From RSA11 sp965652565 (GTDB taxonomy: Bacteria; Actinomycetota; Thermoleophilia; Solirubrobacterales; 70-9): a stretch of DNA of 47,823 nucleotides. Numbering within the stretch: position 1 is the first letter of the stretch; every line of letters begins with the position of its first letter. Of this stretch, positions 23,969-32,919 are shown piece by piece. The notes under the pieces were generated by a model, which worked only from the letters and a program-made list of their open reading frames with translations, searched no databases and had not been told where the DNA came from. Both the position numbers and the translations under genes were made by a program. Location of the stretch: positions 1 to 47,823 of the forward strand of contig CBFGWL010000011.1 in NCBI GenBank assembly GCA_965652565.1, in the 5' to 3' direction.

Positions 23969-25296
23969 GCCCGCTCGCGCTCCTGCGCACGAGGCTCGGC
24001 GGCCAGGGAACGCGCGTGGTCGTGGTGGCCGCGCTCGCGCTCACGGCGCTCGCCGTCCTCTACGTGACGGCGCGCTCGACGGCCGGCACCTACGAGCTGC
24101 GCGCGGTCTTCGCCGACGTGCGCGGCCTGATCCCGGGCGGCGAGGTGGTCGCGGGCGGGGTGCCGGTCGGCACGGTCGCCGAGGTGCGCCTGGGGGAGGG
24201 CGATCTGCCGGAGGCGACCCTCGCCGTGGACGACGACTTCCGCGTCCACGAGGGCGCCCGCGCCAACATCCGCCTCGGCTCGAACGTCGGCGCAGTCAAC
24301 CGCGTGGTGGAGCTGACGGAGGGCGACCCCACCCGCCCGGAGCTCGAGGACGGCGCGACGCTCGCGGGCGCCGCCACGGATCAGCCCGTGAACTTCGACG
24401 AGGCCGTCGAGCTGTTCGAGCCGCGCACGCGGGAGCGGCTCAGCCGGGTGCTGGAGCGCCTCGACGCGGCGCTGGCCGGCCGCGGCCGCGACCTCGCGCG
24501 GGGCCTGCGGCCGAGCGCGCGCGCGACGAACGAGCTCGCCAACCTGCTCGCCGCCGTGAACGCCGACGGCGAGGCGTTGCGCACGCTCGTCCGCGAGGGC
24601 GGTCGCGTCTTCGGCGCGCTGGCCGACGACCGCGCGGGGCTGGCCGGCGGCGCCGAGCGCCTGGCCGCACTCCTCGGTGTCACCGGCGCCCGGCAGGCCG
24701 AGCTCGCCGAGTCGGTCGAGCGCATGGCGCCGGCCCTCGGGCAGGCGCGAACCGCGTTCGAGCGCCTCGCCGGCGCCGCGCCTCGCCTGCACGAGCTCGT
24801 TGGGCTCGCCGACCCCGTCGTCGCCGAGCTCGGGCCGCTCGCGCGCGAGCTGGCACCGTCGGTCGAGGCCGCGGCCCCGCTGCTGCGTGAGACCCGCGCC
24901 CTCGTCGAGGGCGGGCCGCGCGACCTCCGCCGGCTCGCTCCGATCGTCGACGCCGCGGCCCCGATCGCCCCGCGCCTCGACCCGCTGATTCGCGATGCGC
25001 TGCCGTTTGCGCAGGTGCTGCGCGTGTACGCGCCGGAGGCGATCGCCGCGATGCAGAACTTCGGCGCGATGCAGGGCGGCTACGACGCCGTCGGGCACCT
25101 GTGGAACAACCCGGTGACGATTGCGCAGGCCGGGCCGCCGCCCGCCGCCGTCTCCGGCGGGCCGATCGGTCCGACCGACTGCCGCCCGGGCCTGCTCGAG
25201 GTGCCGTTCATCCGCGCGCCGGGGGCGCTCGAGTGCGACCCCTGGACGGATTACCGCGACAGCTTCATCTTTCCGCCCGGGGAGGGGCAGCCGTGA
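23965..25296 (+). CDS. Mce-family protein 1 of the lipid importer
   Basis: This 443-residue protein has an N-terminal helix (about residues 18-35) that anchors it in the membrane, an MlaD/Mce domain (about residues 40-120, YELRAVFADVRGLIPGGEVV), and a long helical part with repeated Leu/Ala heptads. In characterised systems six such proteins form a tube carrying lipids across the periplasm. The C-terminal tail has two Cys and ends IFPPGEGQP. No lipobox is present. It overlaps the neighbours by four bases at each end. Confidence 0.9.
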   Translation: MSPLALLRTRLGGQGTRVVVVAALALTALAVLYVTARSTAGTYELRAVFADVRGLIPGGEVVAGGVPVGTVAEVRLGEGDLPEATLAVDDDFRVHEGARANIRLGSNVGAVNRVVELTEGDPTRPELEDGATLAGAATDQPVNFDEAVELFEPRTRERLSRVLERLDAALAGRGRDLARGLRPSARATNELANLLAAVNADGEALRTLVREGGRVFGALADDRAGLAGGAERLAALLGVTGARQAELAESVERMAPALGQARTAFERLAGAAPRLHELVGLADPVVAELGPLARELAPSVEAAAPLLRETRALVEGGPRDLRRLAPIVDAAAPIAPRLDPLIRDALPFAQVLRVYAPEAIAAMQNFGAMQGGYDAVGHLWNNPVTIAQAGPPPAAVSGGPIGPTDCRPGLLEVPFIRAPGALECDPWTDYRDSFIFPPGEGQP

Positions 25297-26846
25297 TCGC
25301 GCCGCGGCTCGCGAAGGTCGTGCTGGCCCTCTCCGCCGCGCTGCTCGCGGCGGTCGTCGTCACGCTCGTCGTCACCTCGAAGCCGAGCGGGCGCGAGGTC
25401 GTGGTCGAGTTCCGCGACGCGTTCCCGCTGATCGAGGGGATGCACGTGCGCGTCGACGGCGCGATCGCCGGCTCGGTGGGCGGTGTCGAGGTCTCCGAGG
25501 AGGGCCTCGCCCGGGTGACGCTGGCCCTGAGCGATTCCGTCGAGGCGCCGCGGGCCGACGCGAAGGCGGCGATCCGCCAGCAGGACACGACGGGCGACAG
25601 CTACGTGGACTTCGACCCCGGGACGCAGGAGGGCGAGCTGCCCACCGAGGACGGCAAGCCGATCGTCCGCTGTGCGCCCGAGCGGCCGGGCGGGCCGTGC
25701 GCGGCGAGCCTCGTCGCGCCGCGCTTCGAGGATCTGCTCGACACGTTCGGGCCGCGCGAGCGGGCGGGCGTGAAGCTGATCCTCGGCGAGCTCGCGGCGG
25801 CCCTGGAGAGCCGGGGCGACGATCTGAACGCCGCGGCGCTGGCGGTGCGGCCCGCGCTCGAGGAGGCCAATGCGGCGCTCGCCGAGGTCAGCGAGCAGAA
25901 CGTGGCGCTCCGCGCGTTCATCGAGGACGCTGAGGCGGTCACGCGCCAGGGGGCTGCCCGCCGGGCGCAGCTCGGCGCGCTGATCGGCGGGCTCGAGCGC
26001 ACGCTCGCGGCGACCGCGGATGAGGCCGCGCCCCTCGATGAGGCGCTCGCGCGGCTGCCGGAGACGACTACGCGTGCCCGCGGCACGTTCGCGGCCCTGC
26101 GGCGCGCTGCGGACGCTGGCCTGCCGCTCGCCCGCGATCTGGCGCGCAGCTCGCCGGCCCTCGCCCGGAGCCTGCGCGCGTTGCCGGGCTTCACCCGCGA
26201 CGCCGACGCCGGCCTGGAGCGGCTGCGTCCCACCCTGAAGGCGACGCGGCGCCTGGTGCGCGCCGCGGCGCCGACGATCGCGGCCGACCCGCAGCGCGTG
26301 CTGACCGGGCCGTTCGATCTCGTGCCGGCGTTCTCGAACCTGCTCACCGGCGTCCTCGGCGACGAGAACCTGATCAAGGGGCTCTTCGGCGACGACTCCG
26401 GTGGCGTGGGGGAGGGCACGCTCGACAACTGGGGTTTCGGCGCCGTCACGGTCGAGCCCGCCAACCAGCTGCTCTACCCGGCCGATCACGCGACGCGCCG
26501 CATGGCGCGCCTCTCGGTGGTGCTGAACTGCGAGGTCTTCAGCGTCGAGGTGAGGCCCGGCTGTCTCGCCGACGTGATCGAGTCCTTCAGCAGCGGCGCC
26601 CAGGCGCGCTCGGCCTCGCGCGACGGCAACCGGGAGCGCTCCCCGGCCACCGCGCCGTCGCTGCCCGAGCTGCCCACGCCCGGCACGCTGGACGAGCGTC
26701 GCTCGCGGCCCGACGCGCTCGTGCCGCCGCCGGCCGATGAGGGGTCCAAGCAGGGTGGCAAGCGCCCCAAGCAGCAGGACCCGGCTCCGCCGAAGGGACT
26801 GGGCGGCGCCGTGAAATCGCTCCTCGACTTCCTGCTGGGTCCGTGA
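25293..26846 (+). CDS. Mce-family protein 2, longest of the six
   Basis: This 517-residue protein has a membrane anchor at residues 8-28, an Mce domain at about residues 36-115 (REVVVEFRDAFPLIEGMHVRVDG), then a helical region. A Pro/Lys/Gln-rich tail of about 80 residues (from SARSASRDGNRE on) lies before a final hydrophobic LLDFLLGP. The tail has no counterpart in its neighbours. Two Cys pairs (about residues 125-137 and 412-425) could form disulfides. The start is GTG 25293 with a GTGA overlap. Confidence 0.88.
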   Translation: MIAPRLAKVVLALSAALLAAVVVTLVVTSKPSGREVVVEFRDAFPLIEGMHVRVDGAIAGSVGGVEVSEEGLARVTLALSDSVEAPRADAKAAIRQQDTTGDSYVDFDPGTQEGELPTEDGKPIVRCAPERPGGPCAASLVAPRFEDLLDTFGPRERAGVKLILGELAAALESRGDDLNAAALAVRPALEEANAALAEVSEQNVALRAFIEDAEAVTRQGAARRAQLGALIGGLERTLAATADEAAPLDEALARLPETTTRARGTFAALRRAADAGLPLARDLARSSPALARSLRALPGFTRDADAGLERLRPTLKATRRLVRAAAPTIAADPQRVLTGPFDLVPAFSNLLTGVLGDENLIKGLFGDDSGGVGEGTLDNWGFGAVTVEPANQLLYPADHATRRMARLSVVLNCEVFSVEVRPGCLADVIESFSSGAQARSASRDGNRERSPATAPSLPELPTPGTLDERRSRPDALVPPPADEGSKQGGKRPKQQDPAPPKGLGGAVKSLLDFLLGP

Positions 26847-28126
26847 GCGCGCCTCGCAACAACCGGATCGCCGCCCAGCTCGGCCAGGCAGCCGAACGCG
26901 CGACCGGGCGGCGCACCGTGCTCGGCCTGCTCGTGCTGGCCGCCGCGGCGTTCTGCGCCTACGTCGCGTTCATCTCCACCACCGGCCCACCCTTCCAGTC
27001 GCGCTACCAGGTGAAGGTCGCGGTCCCCGCGAAGGCTCCCGTGCTGCGCGAGGGGCAGGCCGTGCGCGTCGGCGGGCGGCTCGCCGGGTTGATCGCGGGC
27101 GTTGAGCCCGACCGCGAGCGGGGCGGGACCGTCGTCACGGCCAACATCACCAAGCCGGAGTTCCGCCCGCTGCCCGCCGACACCGAGGCGTACGTACGCG
27201 TGCACTCGATCGTCTACGAGACGTACCTCGAGCTGCGGCCCGGCGACGCGGAGGCGGATCTCGAGAACGGCGACGAGCTCGCGCGCCGCGCCACCTCGGG
27301 CGTCGACCTCGTCGAGGCGGTGCAGCTCTTCGACGAGCGCGCTCGCGCGTCACTCAGCGATACCGCGGTGAACGTCGGCTCGGGCCTCGCCGGGCGCGGG
27401 GCGGGGCTGAACGCGGCGTTCGCGAACCTCGAGGAGCTGGCGAGCGATCTGGACGCGCAGCTGCGCGCCGCGCGCAGCGAGCCGGGAGCGCTCGGCCGGC
27501 TCGTCGACGGCGCCGCCCGTACGACGCGCGGCCTGCGCGGGGAGCGCCCCGACGACGTCAGCGCGCTGATCGAGGCGGGCGCGGCGACGTTCGCGGCGGC
27601 GGGCCGCAACGACGAGGCGCTGCGCGCAGCGCTGCGCGAGCTGCCTGGATTCGAAGCGCAGGTGGTCTCCGCAGCCGGCCTCGCCGAGCCGCTCCTCGGC
27701 GAGGCGGCCCTGCTCGCCGGGGAGTTGCGCCCCGCCGTCGCGGAGCTCGCGGCGCGCCTACCGACGCTCAACCGGGTGCTCGCGCTCGGCGGTGATCTGC
27801 GCGGCGGGATCGAGGACGTCGCCGACGCGGCGGATCCCGTGATCGAGGCCGGGCGGCCGGTCGCCTGGGGGCTCTTCCCGACGATGACGACGCTCGGCCC
27901 GATCAACCGCGACCTGCGGATCCTGCTCGCGGGCACGCGGCCGTACCAGCCGGAGATCGCGCAAGCCGGCCGCTGGCTCTCGGACGCGACGAGCCACGAC
28001 AGCCCCGGCGGGCTCGCGCCGGGCGCCCCGGCGGCGCGCTTCCTCCCTGTGATCGGCACGTTCCCGTGCCAGAACCCGATCCCTGCGCCCGGCGAGGCGC
28101 AGAAGGACCGCTGCGACCATGAGTGA
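26843..28126 (+). CDS. Mce-family protein 3
   Basis: This 427-residue protein has an anchor helix at about residues 27-48, an Mce domain at about residues 53-135 (YQVKVAVPAKAPVLREGQAVRVGG) and a long alpha-helical region, then a C-terminal PVIGTFPCQNP block with a second Cys near the end. It is the shortest of the six Mce proteins. The start is GTG 26843 overlapping the previous stop, and its end overlaps the next gene by 8 bases. Confidence 0.88.
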   Translation: MSAPRNNRIAAQLGQAAERATGRRTVLGLLVLAAAAFCAYVAFISTTGPPFQSRYQVKVAVPAKAPVLREGQAVRVGGRLAGLIAGVEPDRERGGTVVTANITKPEFRPLPADTEAYVRVHSIVYETYLELRPGDAEADLENGDELARRATSGVDLVEAVQLFDERARASLSDTAVNVGSGLAGRGAGLNAAFANLEELASDLDAQLRAARSEPGALGRLVDGAARTTRGLRGERPDDVSALIEAGAATFAAAGRNDEALRAALRELPGFEAQVVSAAGLAEPLLGEAALLAGELRPAVAELAARLPTLNRVLALGGDLRGGIEDVADAADPVIEAGRPVAWGLFPTMTTLGPINRDLRILLAGTRPYQPEIAQAGRWLSDATSHDSPGGLAPGAPAARFLPVIGTFPCQNPIPAPGEAQKDRCDHE

Positions 28127-29453
28127 GCGGGCGCGCAGACGGGCCGGGTTCGCGGCGCTCGCGCTGCTGTGCGTGGCGCTGGTCGTCGGCGTGACCCGGC
28201 CGAGCCCGTTCTCGGCGACCGAGTCCTACTGGGCAGTGTTCGACAGCGCCCACGGGCTCGGCAAGATCGACCGCGACGTCAGGATCGCGGGCGTCAAGGT
28301 CGGCTCGGTGGGGGAGATCGAGCGCGTCGGCGACGACGTGCGCGCCGAGCTCGTGGTGCCGTCCCACGTGCAGGTGCACGCCGACGCGCGCGCGGCGATG
28401 CGCCCCCACACGCTGTTTGAGGGCTCGAGCTTCGTGGATCTCGACCCCGGCAGCCCGAGCGCGCCCGCGCTCGAGCCCGGGGACGTGATCCCGATCGAGC
28501 GCACGTCGAACTACGTGACCCTCGACGAGGCGCTGCGCGTGCTGCACCGGCGCAACCGGGTGCACCTAGGGGGGCTCACGGCGGCCACCGCCGATGCGCT
28601 CTCGGGGCGCAGCGCGGCCCACCTCCAGCGCCTGCTGCGCGGGGTGCCGGGCCTGATGCGCCCCGCGGCCCCCGCCGCTCGCGCGCTGCAGGGCCGCGAG
28701 CGCAGCGAGCTGACCGGGGCGATCGCGGGCCTGTCCCGTACGGTCGACGCCGTGGCGCGCGCCGAGGCGGACCTCGCACCGCTCGTGCGCGGGACCGGCC
28801 GGACCGCGGCCGGGCTCACCGTCGACGGCGGCGAACCGCTCGACGCGGCGCTGCGCGAGCTGCCCGGCGCGCTGGCCGAGCTCGAGTCGGGCGCGCCGGC
28901 GCTCACCCGCCTCGTCGATCGGCTGGACCGCTTCGCGGCGGAGCTGAATCCGCAGCTGCCCGAGCTCGCTCCGGCGCTCGCCGAGCTCGAGCCCGCGCTC
29001 GCCGCGGCCCGGCCGGTGCTCGGGCGCGCGACGCCGCTCGTCCGCGACGCGCGGCGCATCGCCGGGCGGCTGGGCCTCGCGGCGCCGGAGTTCAGCCACA
29101 TGCTCGGCTTGATCGAGGACCCGCTCGTCGAGTTCGGCGGCACCCTCGACTCCTTCAACACGACCTCGGCCTTCGGGGCCGAGATCGTCGAGCAGCTGGT
29201 CGGCGGCGGCTTTTCGGGGTTCGCCGCGGCCCACCGGGCCTTCCAGACGCGGGCGAACAACCCGGAGCGACCCGGCCACGTGCAGCGCTCGGCCGTGACG
29301 TTCTCCCCGGGTGTGCTCACGGGCCTGCTCGGCCAGCTGGGCATCGACCCGGCCGTCACGAACGGGAGCGCCGAGGCCCCCCGCTGCCGCGCGATCGAGC
29401 GGGTCTCGGCCCGGGCGGCGCGCGGCCTGCAGCGATTGGGGGTGTGCGAATGA
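28119..29453 (+). CDS. Mce-family protein 4
   Basis: This 444-residue protein has an N-terminal anchor (about residues 8-27), an Mce domain at about residues 36-115 (YWAVFDSAHGLGKIDRDVRIAG) and a helical stretch, and ends with a Cys at the C-terminus. In mycobacterial operons the fifth Mce protein is a lipoprotein; here the single N-terminal Cys (LLCVA) does not form a proper lipobox. The ATG at 28119 overlaps the previous gene by 8 bases, which implies tight coupling. Confidence 0.88.
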   Translation: MSERARRRAGFAALALLCVALVVGVTRPSPFSATESYWAVFDSAHGLGKIDRDVRIAGVKVGSVGEIERVGDDVRAELVVPSHVQVHADARAAMRPHTLFEGSSFVDLDPGSPSAPALEPGDVIPIERTSNYVTLDEALRVLHRRNRVHLGGLTAATADALSGRSAAHLQRLLRGVPGLMRPAAPAARALQGRERSELTGAIAGLSRTVDAVARAEADLAPLVRGTGRTAAGLTVDGGEPLDAALRELPGALAELESGAPALTRLVDRLDRFAAELNPQLPELAPALAELEPALAAARPVLGRATPLVRDARRIAGRLGLAAPEFSHMLGLIEDPLVEFGGTLDSFNTTSAFGAEIVEQLVGGGFSGFAAAHRAFQTRANNPERPGHVQRSAVTFSPGVLTGLLGQLGIDPAVTNGSAEAPRCRAIERVSARAARGLQRLGVCE

Positions 29454-30880
29454 GCCGGGGCGTCTCCGGCGGGCTGGCCGGGCGGGCGCGGGCCCTCGTG
29501 GGCCGCGGGGGCGGCGTCGGCCGGATCCCGTACGCGCGCACGATCCTGTTGATCCAACTGGCCGCCGCGCTGCTCTTCGTCGGCTACACGCTCGTCAAGA
29601 AGGAGGTGCGGCTGCCGTTCTCGCCCGAGCCCTACTACGTCGACGTGATCCTGCCGGACGCCAAGGGCCTCAGCCCCGCGAAGGACCCGGCGGCGGGCGT
29701 CGCGGGGGTGATCGCCGGCAAGGTCGTGGGGGCGCGCGTGCAGCCCGACGGGAAGGCGCGCGTGACGCTGCGCCTCGATCCCGAGATGCGGGGCAAGGTC
29801 TTCGCCGACGCGAGCGCTTCGGTGCGCCCGACCAGCGTGCTGCAGACCCTGATCGTGAACGTCCACCCGGGCACGCCCGAGGCGGGCGAGCTGCCGGACC
29901 GCGGCGTGATCGACGCGGCCCGCACCGACGCGTTCGTCCACATCGACGAGCTCACGAGCATGCTCGACGCCGACACCCGGGCGCAGGTGGCCGTGCTCAT
30001 CGCCGAGGCCACGCGGGCCCTGCGTGGGCGGGCGCCGGAGCTGCGCGCGATCTTCGGCGAGCTCGCGGAGCTGACCGACGCGGCGACGCCGCTCACCCGC
30101 GCGCTCGCCCAGCGCCGCCGCCTGCTGACGCGGATGGTCGGCCACGTCGACGAGCTCTTCGAGCTGCTCGGCCAGCGCGGTGAGCAGCTCGCCGCCGCGA
30201 TCCGCGCGGGGCGGCGCACGCTCGACGTGACCGGCGCCCGCGAGCCGGAGCTCGCCGAGGCGACCCGCGCGCTCGCCCCGGCGCTGCGGGAGGCCGGGCG
30301 CTCGCTGTCCTCGACGCGCGCGCTCGCGGAGCCGCTCGGCGTGGCCCTCGACGAGCTCACGCCGGCGAGCGAGTCAGTCGGCCCGACGGCGCGTGAGCTA
30401 CGTGAGCTCGCGCCGCGGTTGCGCCGCACCTCGGCGCTCGCCGACCGGCTCATCGACGAGGGCGCGCGGCCCGCCGCGCAGCTCGCGGGCGGGCTGCGCG
30501 GGCGCGGCAAGCGGATCCGCGAGGACCAGACGCCCGCGCTCGAGGAGCTCGCCGACCTGGTGGAGCTGCTCTACGACTACCGCACCGGGGTCGTCCAGTT
30601 CGCCGAGAACATGAGCGCGCTGATCTCGGCGAACCACAACGGCGGGGCGTTCGTGCCGTACGTGATCGTCGACACCGAGATCCTCCCGGAGGGGCTCGGG
30701 CTGACGCCGCAGCAGGCCCGGCGGCCCGCGCTCGGCGGCCGGCTGAACCGCCTCGGGGTGATGCTCGCGCGGGCGTTCGAGGGCAGCTGCCGTGAGGGCG
30801 CGAGCGAGCTGGCCTGTCTGATGCGCTTCGCGGTGCCGGGGCTGCCGCGCCGCCCGCTGCTCGGGGAGGGGAGGCGCTAG
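29450..30880 (+). CDS. Mce-family protein 5
   Basis: This 476-residue protein has a longer Gly/Arg-rich cytoplasmic N-terminus (about 30 residues), an anchor helix (about residues 28-48), an Mce domain from about residue 60 (PYYVDVILPDAKGLSPAKDP) and extended helices. It is the fifth of six in this operon. The ATG at 29450 overlaps the previous stop (ATGA); an in-frame GTG two codons earlier is an alternative. It ends exactly one base before the ATG of the next gene. Confidence 0.88.
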   Translation: MSRGVSGGLAGRARALVGRGGGVGRIPYARTILLIQLAAALLFVGYTLVKKEVRLPFSPEPYYVDVILPDAKGLSPAKDPAAGVAGVIAGKVVGARVQPDGKARVTLRLDPEMRGKVFADASASVRPTSVLQTLIVNVHPGTPEAGELPDRGVIDAARTDAFVHIDELTSMLDADTRAQVAVLIAEATRALRGRAPELRAIFGELAELTDAATPLTRALAQRRRLLTRMVGHVDELFELLGQRGEQLAAAIRAGRRTLDVTGAREPELAEATRALAPALREAGRSLSSTRALAEPLGVALDELTPASESVGPTARELRELAPRLRRTSALADRLIDEGARPAAQLAGGLRGRGKRIREDQTPALEELADLVELLYDYRTGVVQFAENMSALISANHNGGAFVPYVIVDTEILPEGLGLTPQQARRPALGGRLNRLGVMLARAFEGSCREGASELACLMRFAVPGLPRRPLLGEGRR

Positions 30881-32248
30881 ATGGACCACCGCATCCCCAG
30901 CAACGGCCTCGGGGTGGGCATCGCGCTCGCCGTGATCGCGCTCGTCACCTTCCTGTTTTTGAACAGCAAGTTCGAGGGGCCCGACCCGCTCGACGCCTTG
31001 CGCAGCCCCTACGAGCTCACCGCCGAGTTCGAGAACTCGAAGAAGCTGCCGACGAAGCAGCCCGTGCTCTACCGCGGCATCCCCGTCGGGCGCGTGACCG
31101 ACGTCGAGTGGGACGGGCGCAGGCGCGTCGCCCGCGTGCGGTTCGTGCTCGAGGACGGTTTCCGCGTGCGAGAGGACGCGGTTCTGCGCATCGGCGAGCG
31201 CAGCCTCTTGGGCGACCCCTACCTGAACCTGGTGAGCCGCGGCAGCGAGAAGCGCCCCGTGCTCGAGCCGGGCGAGGAGATCGCCGACGCGCGGCCGAGC
31301 GTGAACTTCGATGAGGCGCTCGCCTTCCTCGACCGCGACGGGCGCCGGCACGTGCGCGGCATGTTGCGCGAGCTCGCTCGCGGGACGGGGGGCCCCGGCC
31401 GCGCCGAGGCGCTCAACGCGACGGTGGGCGGGCTGACGCGCTCGCTCGAGGAGCTGCATGGCCTGACCCGCGCGCTCGCCGGCCAGGAGCGCCAGGTCTC
31501 GCGGCTCGTCGAGAGCTCGTCGGCGGTGCTCGAGGTGCTCGGCGAGCGCGAGGCGCAGATCCGCGAGATCGTCGCGGGCGGGCGGCGCACGCTCACGGCG
31601 CTCGGCGGCAACGAGGCGGCGCTCGAGCGCGCCATCCGCGAGCTGCCCGGCGCGCTGCGCGCCGGGCGGGAGGCGCTCGCCGCGACCGAGCCGCTGCTCG
31701 CCGATGGCACCCCGCTGCTCGCGAAGCTGCGCGAGCTCGCCCCCGATCTGCACGCGACGCTGCGCGGCACCGGGCCGCGCTCGCTGGCCGCGGTGTTGGC
31801 CGAGCTCGAGCGCATCGGGCACGGCCTCGGGCCGCTGGCGCGACAGGGCAAGCCGGTGCTCGAGCGTGCGCATGGTGTGCTGGTGGACCTCAAACCGCTG
31901 GTCGAGTCGATCGCGCCGGCGGCTCGCAACCTGGCGCCGGCGGTCGAGTATCTCGCGCCCCGGGCGCGCGCGATCGCGGGCGGGTTCGCGCTGCTCGCCG
32001 ACGTGGCGAGCGGGCGCGACTCCGTCGGTCACTACGTGCGGTCGGGCGCGCGCCTGCTGGAGGTCGAGGAGGCGCTCGATCTGCCGCGGGGGGAGTGCGA
32101 TCCGAACGAGCGCGACAACAGGGCTTGCACGAACGCCTATCCCGAGCCCGACGACGCGCTCGACCCGCAGCCGTTCAGCGGGCCGTACCCACGGATCGTC
32201 CCGTGCCGGGTGCCCTCGCGCGCCACGCCCCGCAAGCCGTGCCGGTGA
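30881..32248 (+). CDS. Mce-family protein 6, last of the importer operon
   Basis: This 455-residue protein has an anchor helix (about residues 10-27), an Mce domain at about residues 43-125 (YELTAEFENSKKLPTKQPVLYRG) and extended helices. Its C-terminus (from RGECDPNERDNRAC) has four Cys in 53 residues, which may form disulfides. ATG 30881 directly follows the previous stop. No hairpin follows; transcription may continue into the next operon, although that has its own promoter. Confidence 0.9.
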   Translation: MDHRIPSNGLGVGIALAVIALVTFLFLNSKFEGPDPLDALRSPYELTAEFENSKKLPTKQPVLYRGIPVGRVTDVEWDGRRRVARVRFVLEDGFRVREDAVLRIGERSLLGDPYLNLVSRGSEKRPVLEPGEEIADARPSVNFDEALAFLDRDGRRHVRGMLRELARGTGGPGRAEALNATVGGLTRSLEELHGLTRALAGQERQVSRLVESSSAVLEVLGEREAQIREIVAGGRRTLTALGGNEAALERAIRELPGALRAGREALAATEPLLADGTPLLAKLRELAPDLHATLRGTGPRSLAAVLAELERIGHGLGPLARQGKPVLERAHGVLVDLKPLVESIAPAARNLAPAVEYLAPRARAIAGGFALLADVASGRDSVGHYVRSGARLLEVEEALDLPRGECDPNERDNRACTNAYPEPDDALDPQPFSGPYPRIVPCRVPSRATPRKPCR

Positions 32249-32262
32249 GCGTCCCGAGGTTC

Positions 32263-32294
32263 TACGAACATGATTGTTCGCAGAGTGGTAGGCT
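32263..32294 (+). promoter_or_regulatory. Second copy of the palindromic operator and TAGGCT promoter
   Basis: TACGAACATGATTGTTCGCA (32263-32282) matches the mce palindrome at 17 of 20 positions and keeps the CGAACA/TGTTCG core. TAGGCT (32289-32294) follows and ends 7 nt before GTG 32302. The string after the palindrome also matches (TAGGCTCGCG then CCGTG), so both promoters are built the same way. Confidence 0.72.
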
Positions 32295-32301
32295 CGCGTC
32301 C

Positions 32302-32919
32302 GTGCAAGGGGATCGGGCAAGCGCGGCGCCGCGCATCGCTCCGGGCGGGCGCGCCGAGATCGGCATGGTCAACCACGCGCTGGTGACGCTCATCGGCATC
32401 CCGGCCGGCGGCCGCGCGAACGTGTTCACCACCCTGGCGCGCAACCGCAAGCTGTTTCGGCGCTGGCTGCGCTTCGCGGCCGCGCTCATGCCGGGCGGCC
32501 GCCTGCCGCGCGCGGACACGGAGCTCGTGATCCTGCGGGTCGCGCACGTCGCGGGTTCGCAATACGAATGGGAGCACCACCGGCGCCTGGGCGCGCTGGC
32601 GGGGCTGGGCGCGGACGAGATCGAACGGGTGCGCCGCGGGCCGGCCGAGCCGGGCTGGAACGAGCGCCAGCGGGCGCTGCTCGCCGCCGCGGACGAGCTT
32701 CTCGCCGAGCGCGACCTCTCGGACGAGCGCTGGAGTGAGCTGGCGCGGCACCTCGGCGAGCGCGAGCTCATCGAGTTCTGCATGCTCGTCGGGCACTACG
32801 AGATGCTCGCGATGACGCTGAACGCGCTGCGGGTTCAGCCCGACGCGCCGGGCCGCGAGCCGCCGCGGCTGGTACGTGCAGCGCACCGGTTCCTGGCCAC
32901 ACGGGGGGCGGGCACATGA
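32302..32919 (+). CDS. Carboxymuconolactone decarboxylase (CMD/AhpD-fold) family protein
   Basis: This 205-residue all-helical protein has the CMD block TELVILRVAHVAGSQYEWEHHRRLGALAGL and LIEFCMLVGHYEMLAMTLN. The CxxC of AhpD-type peroxidases is absent, so a decarboxylase/hydrolase-like role is more likely. It is the first gene of a four-gene operon (GTG start, apparently leaderless) behind the mce-type palindrome, and overlaps the dehydrogenase gene by ATGA. A role in processing an imported lipid or sterol is inferred from context only. Confidence 0.82.
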   Translation: MQGDRASAAPRIAPGGRAEIGMVNHALVTLIGIPAGGRANVFTTLARNRKLFRRWLRFAAALMPGGRLPRADTELVILRVAHVAGSQYEWEHHRRLGALAGLGADEIERVRRGPAEPGWNERQRALLAAADELLAERDLSDERWSELARHLGERELIEFCMLVGHYEMLAMTLNALRVQPDAPGREPPRLVRAAHRFLATRGAGT

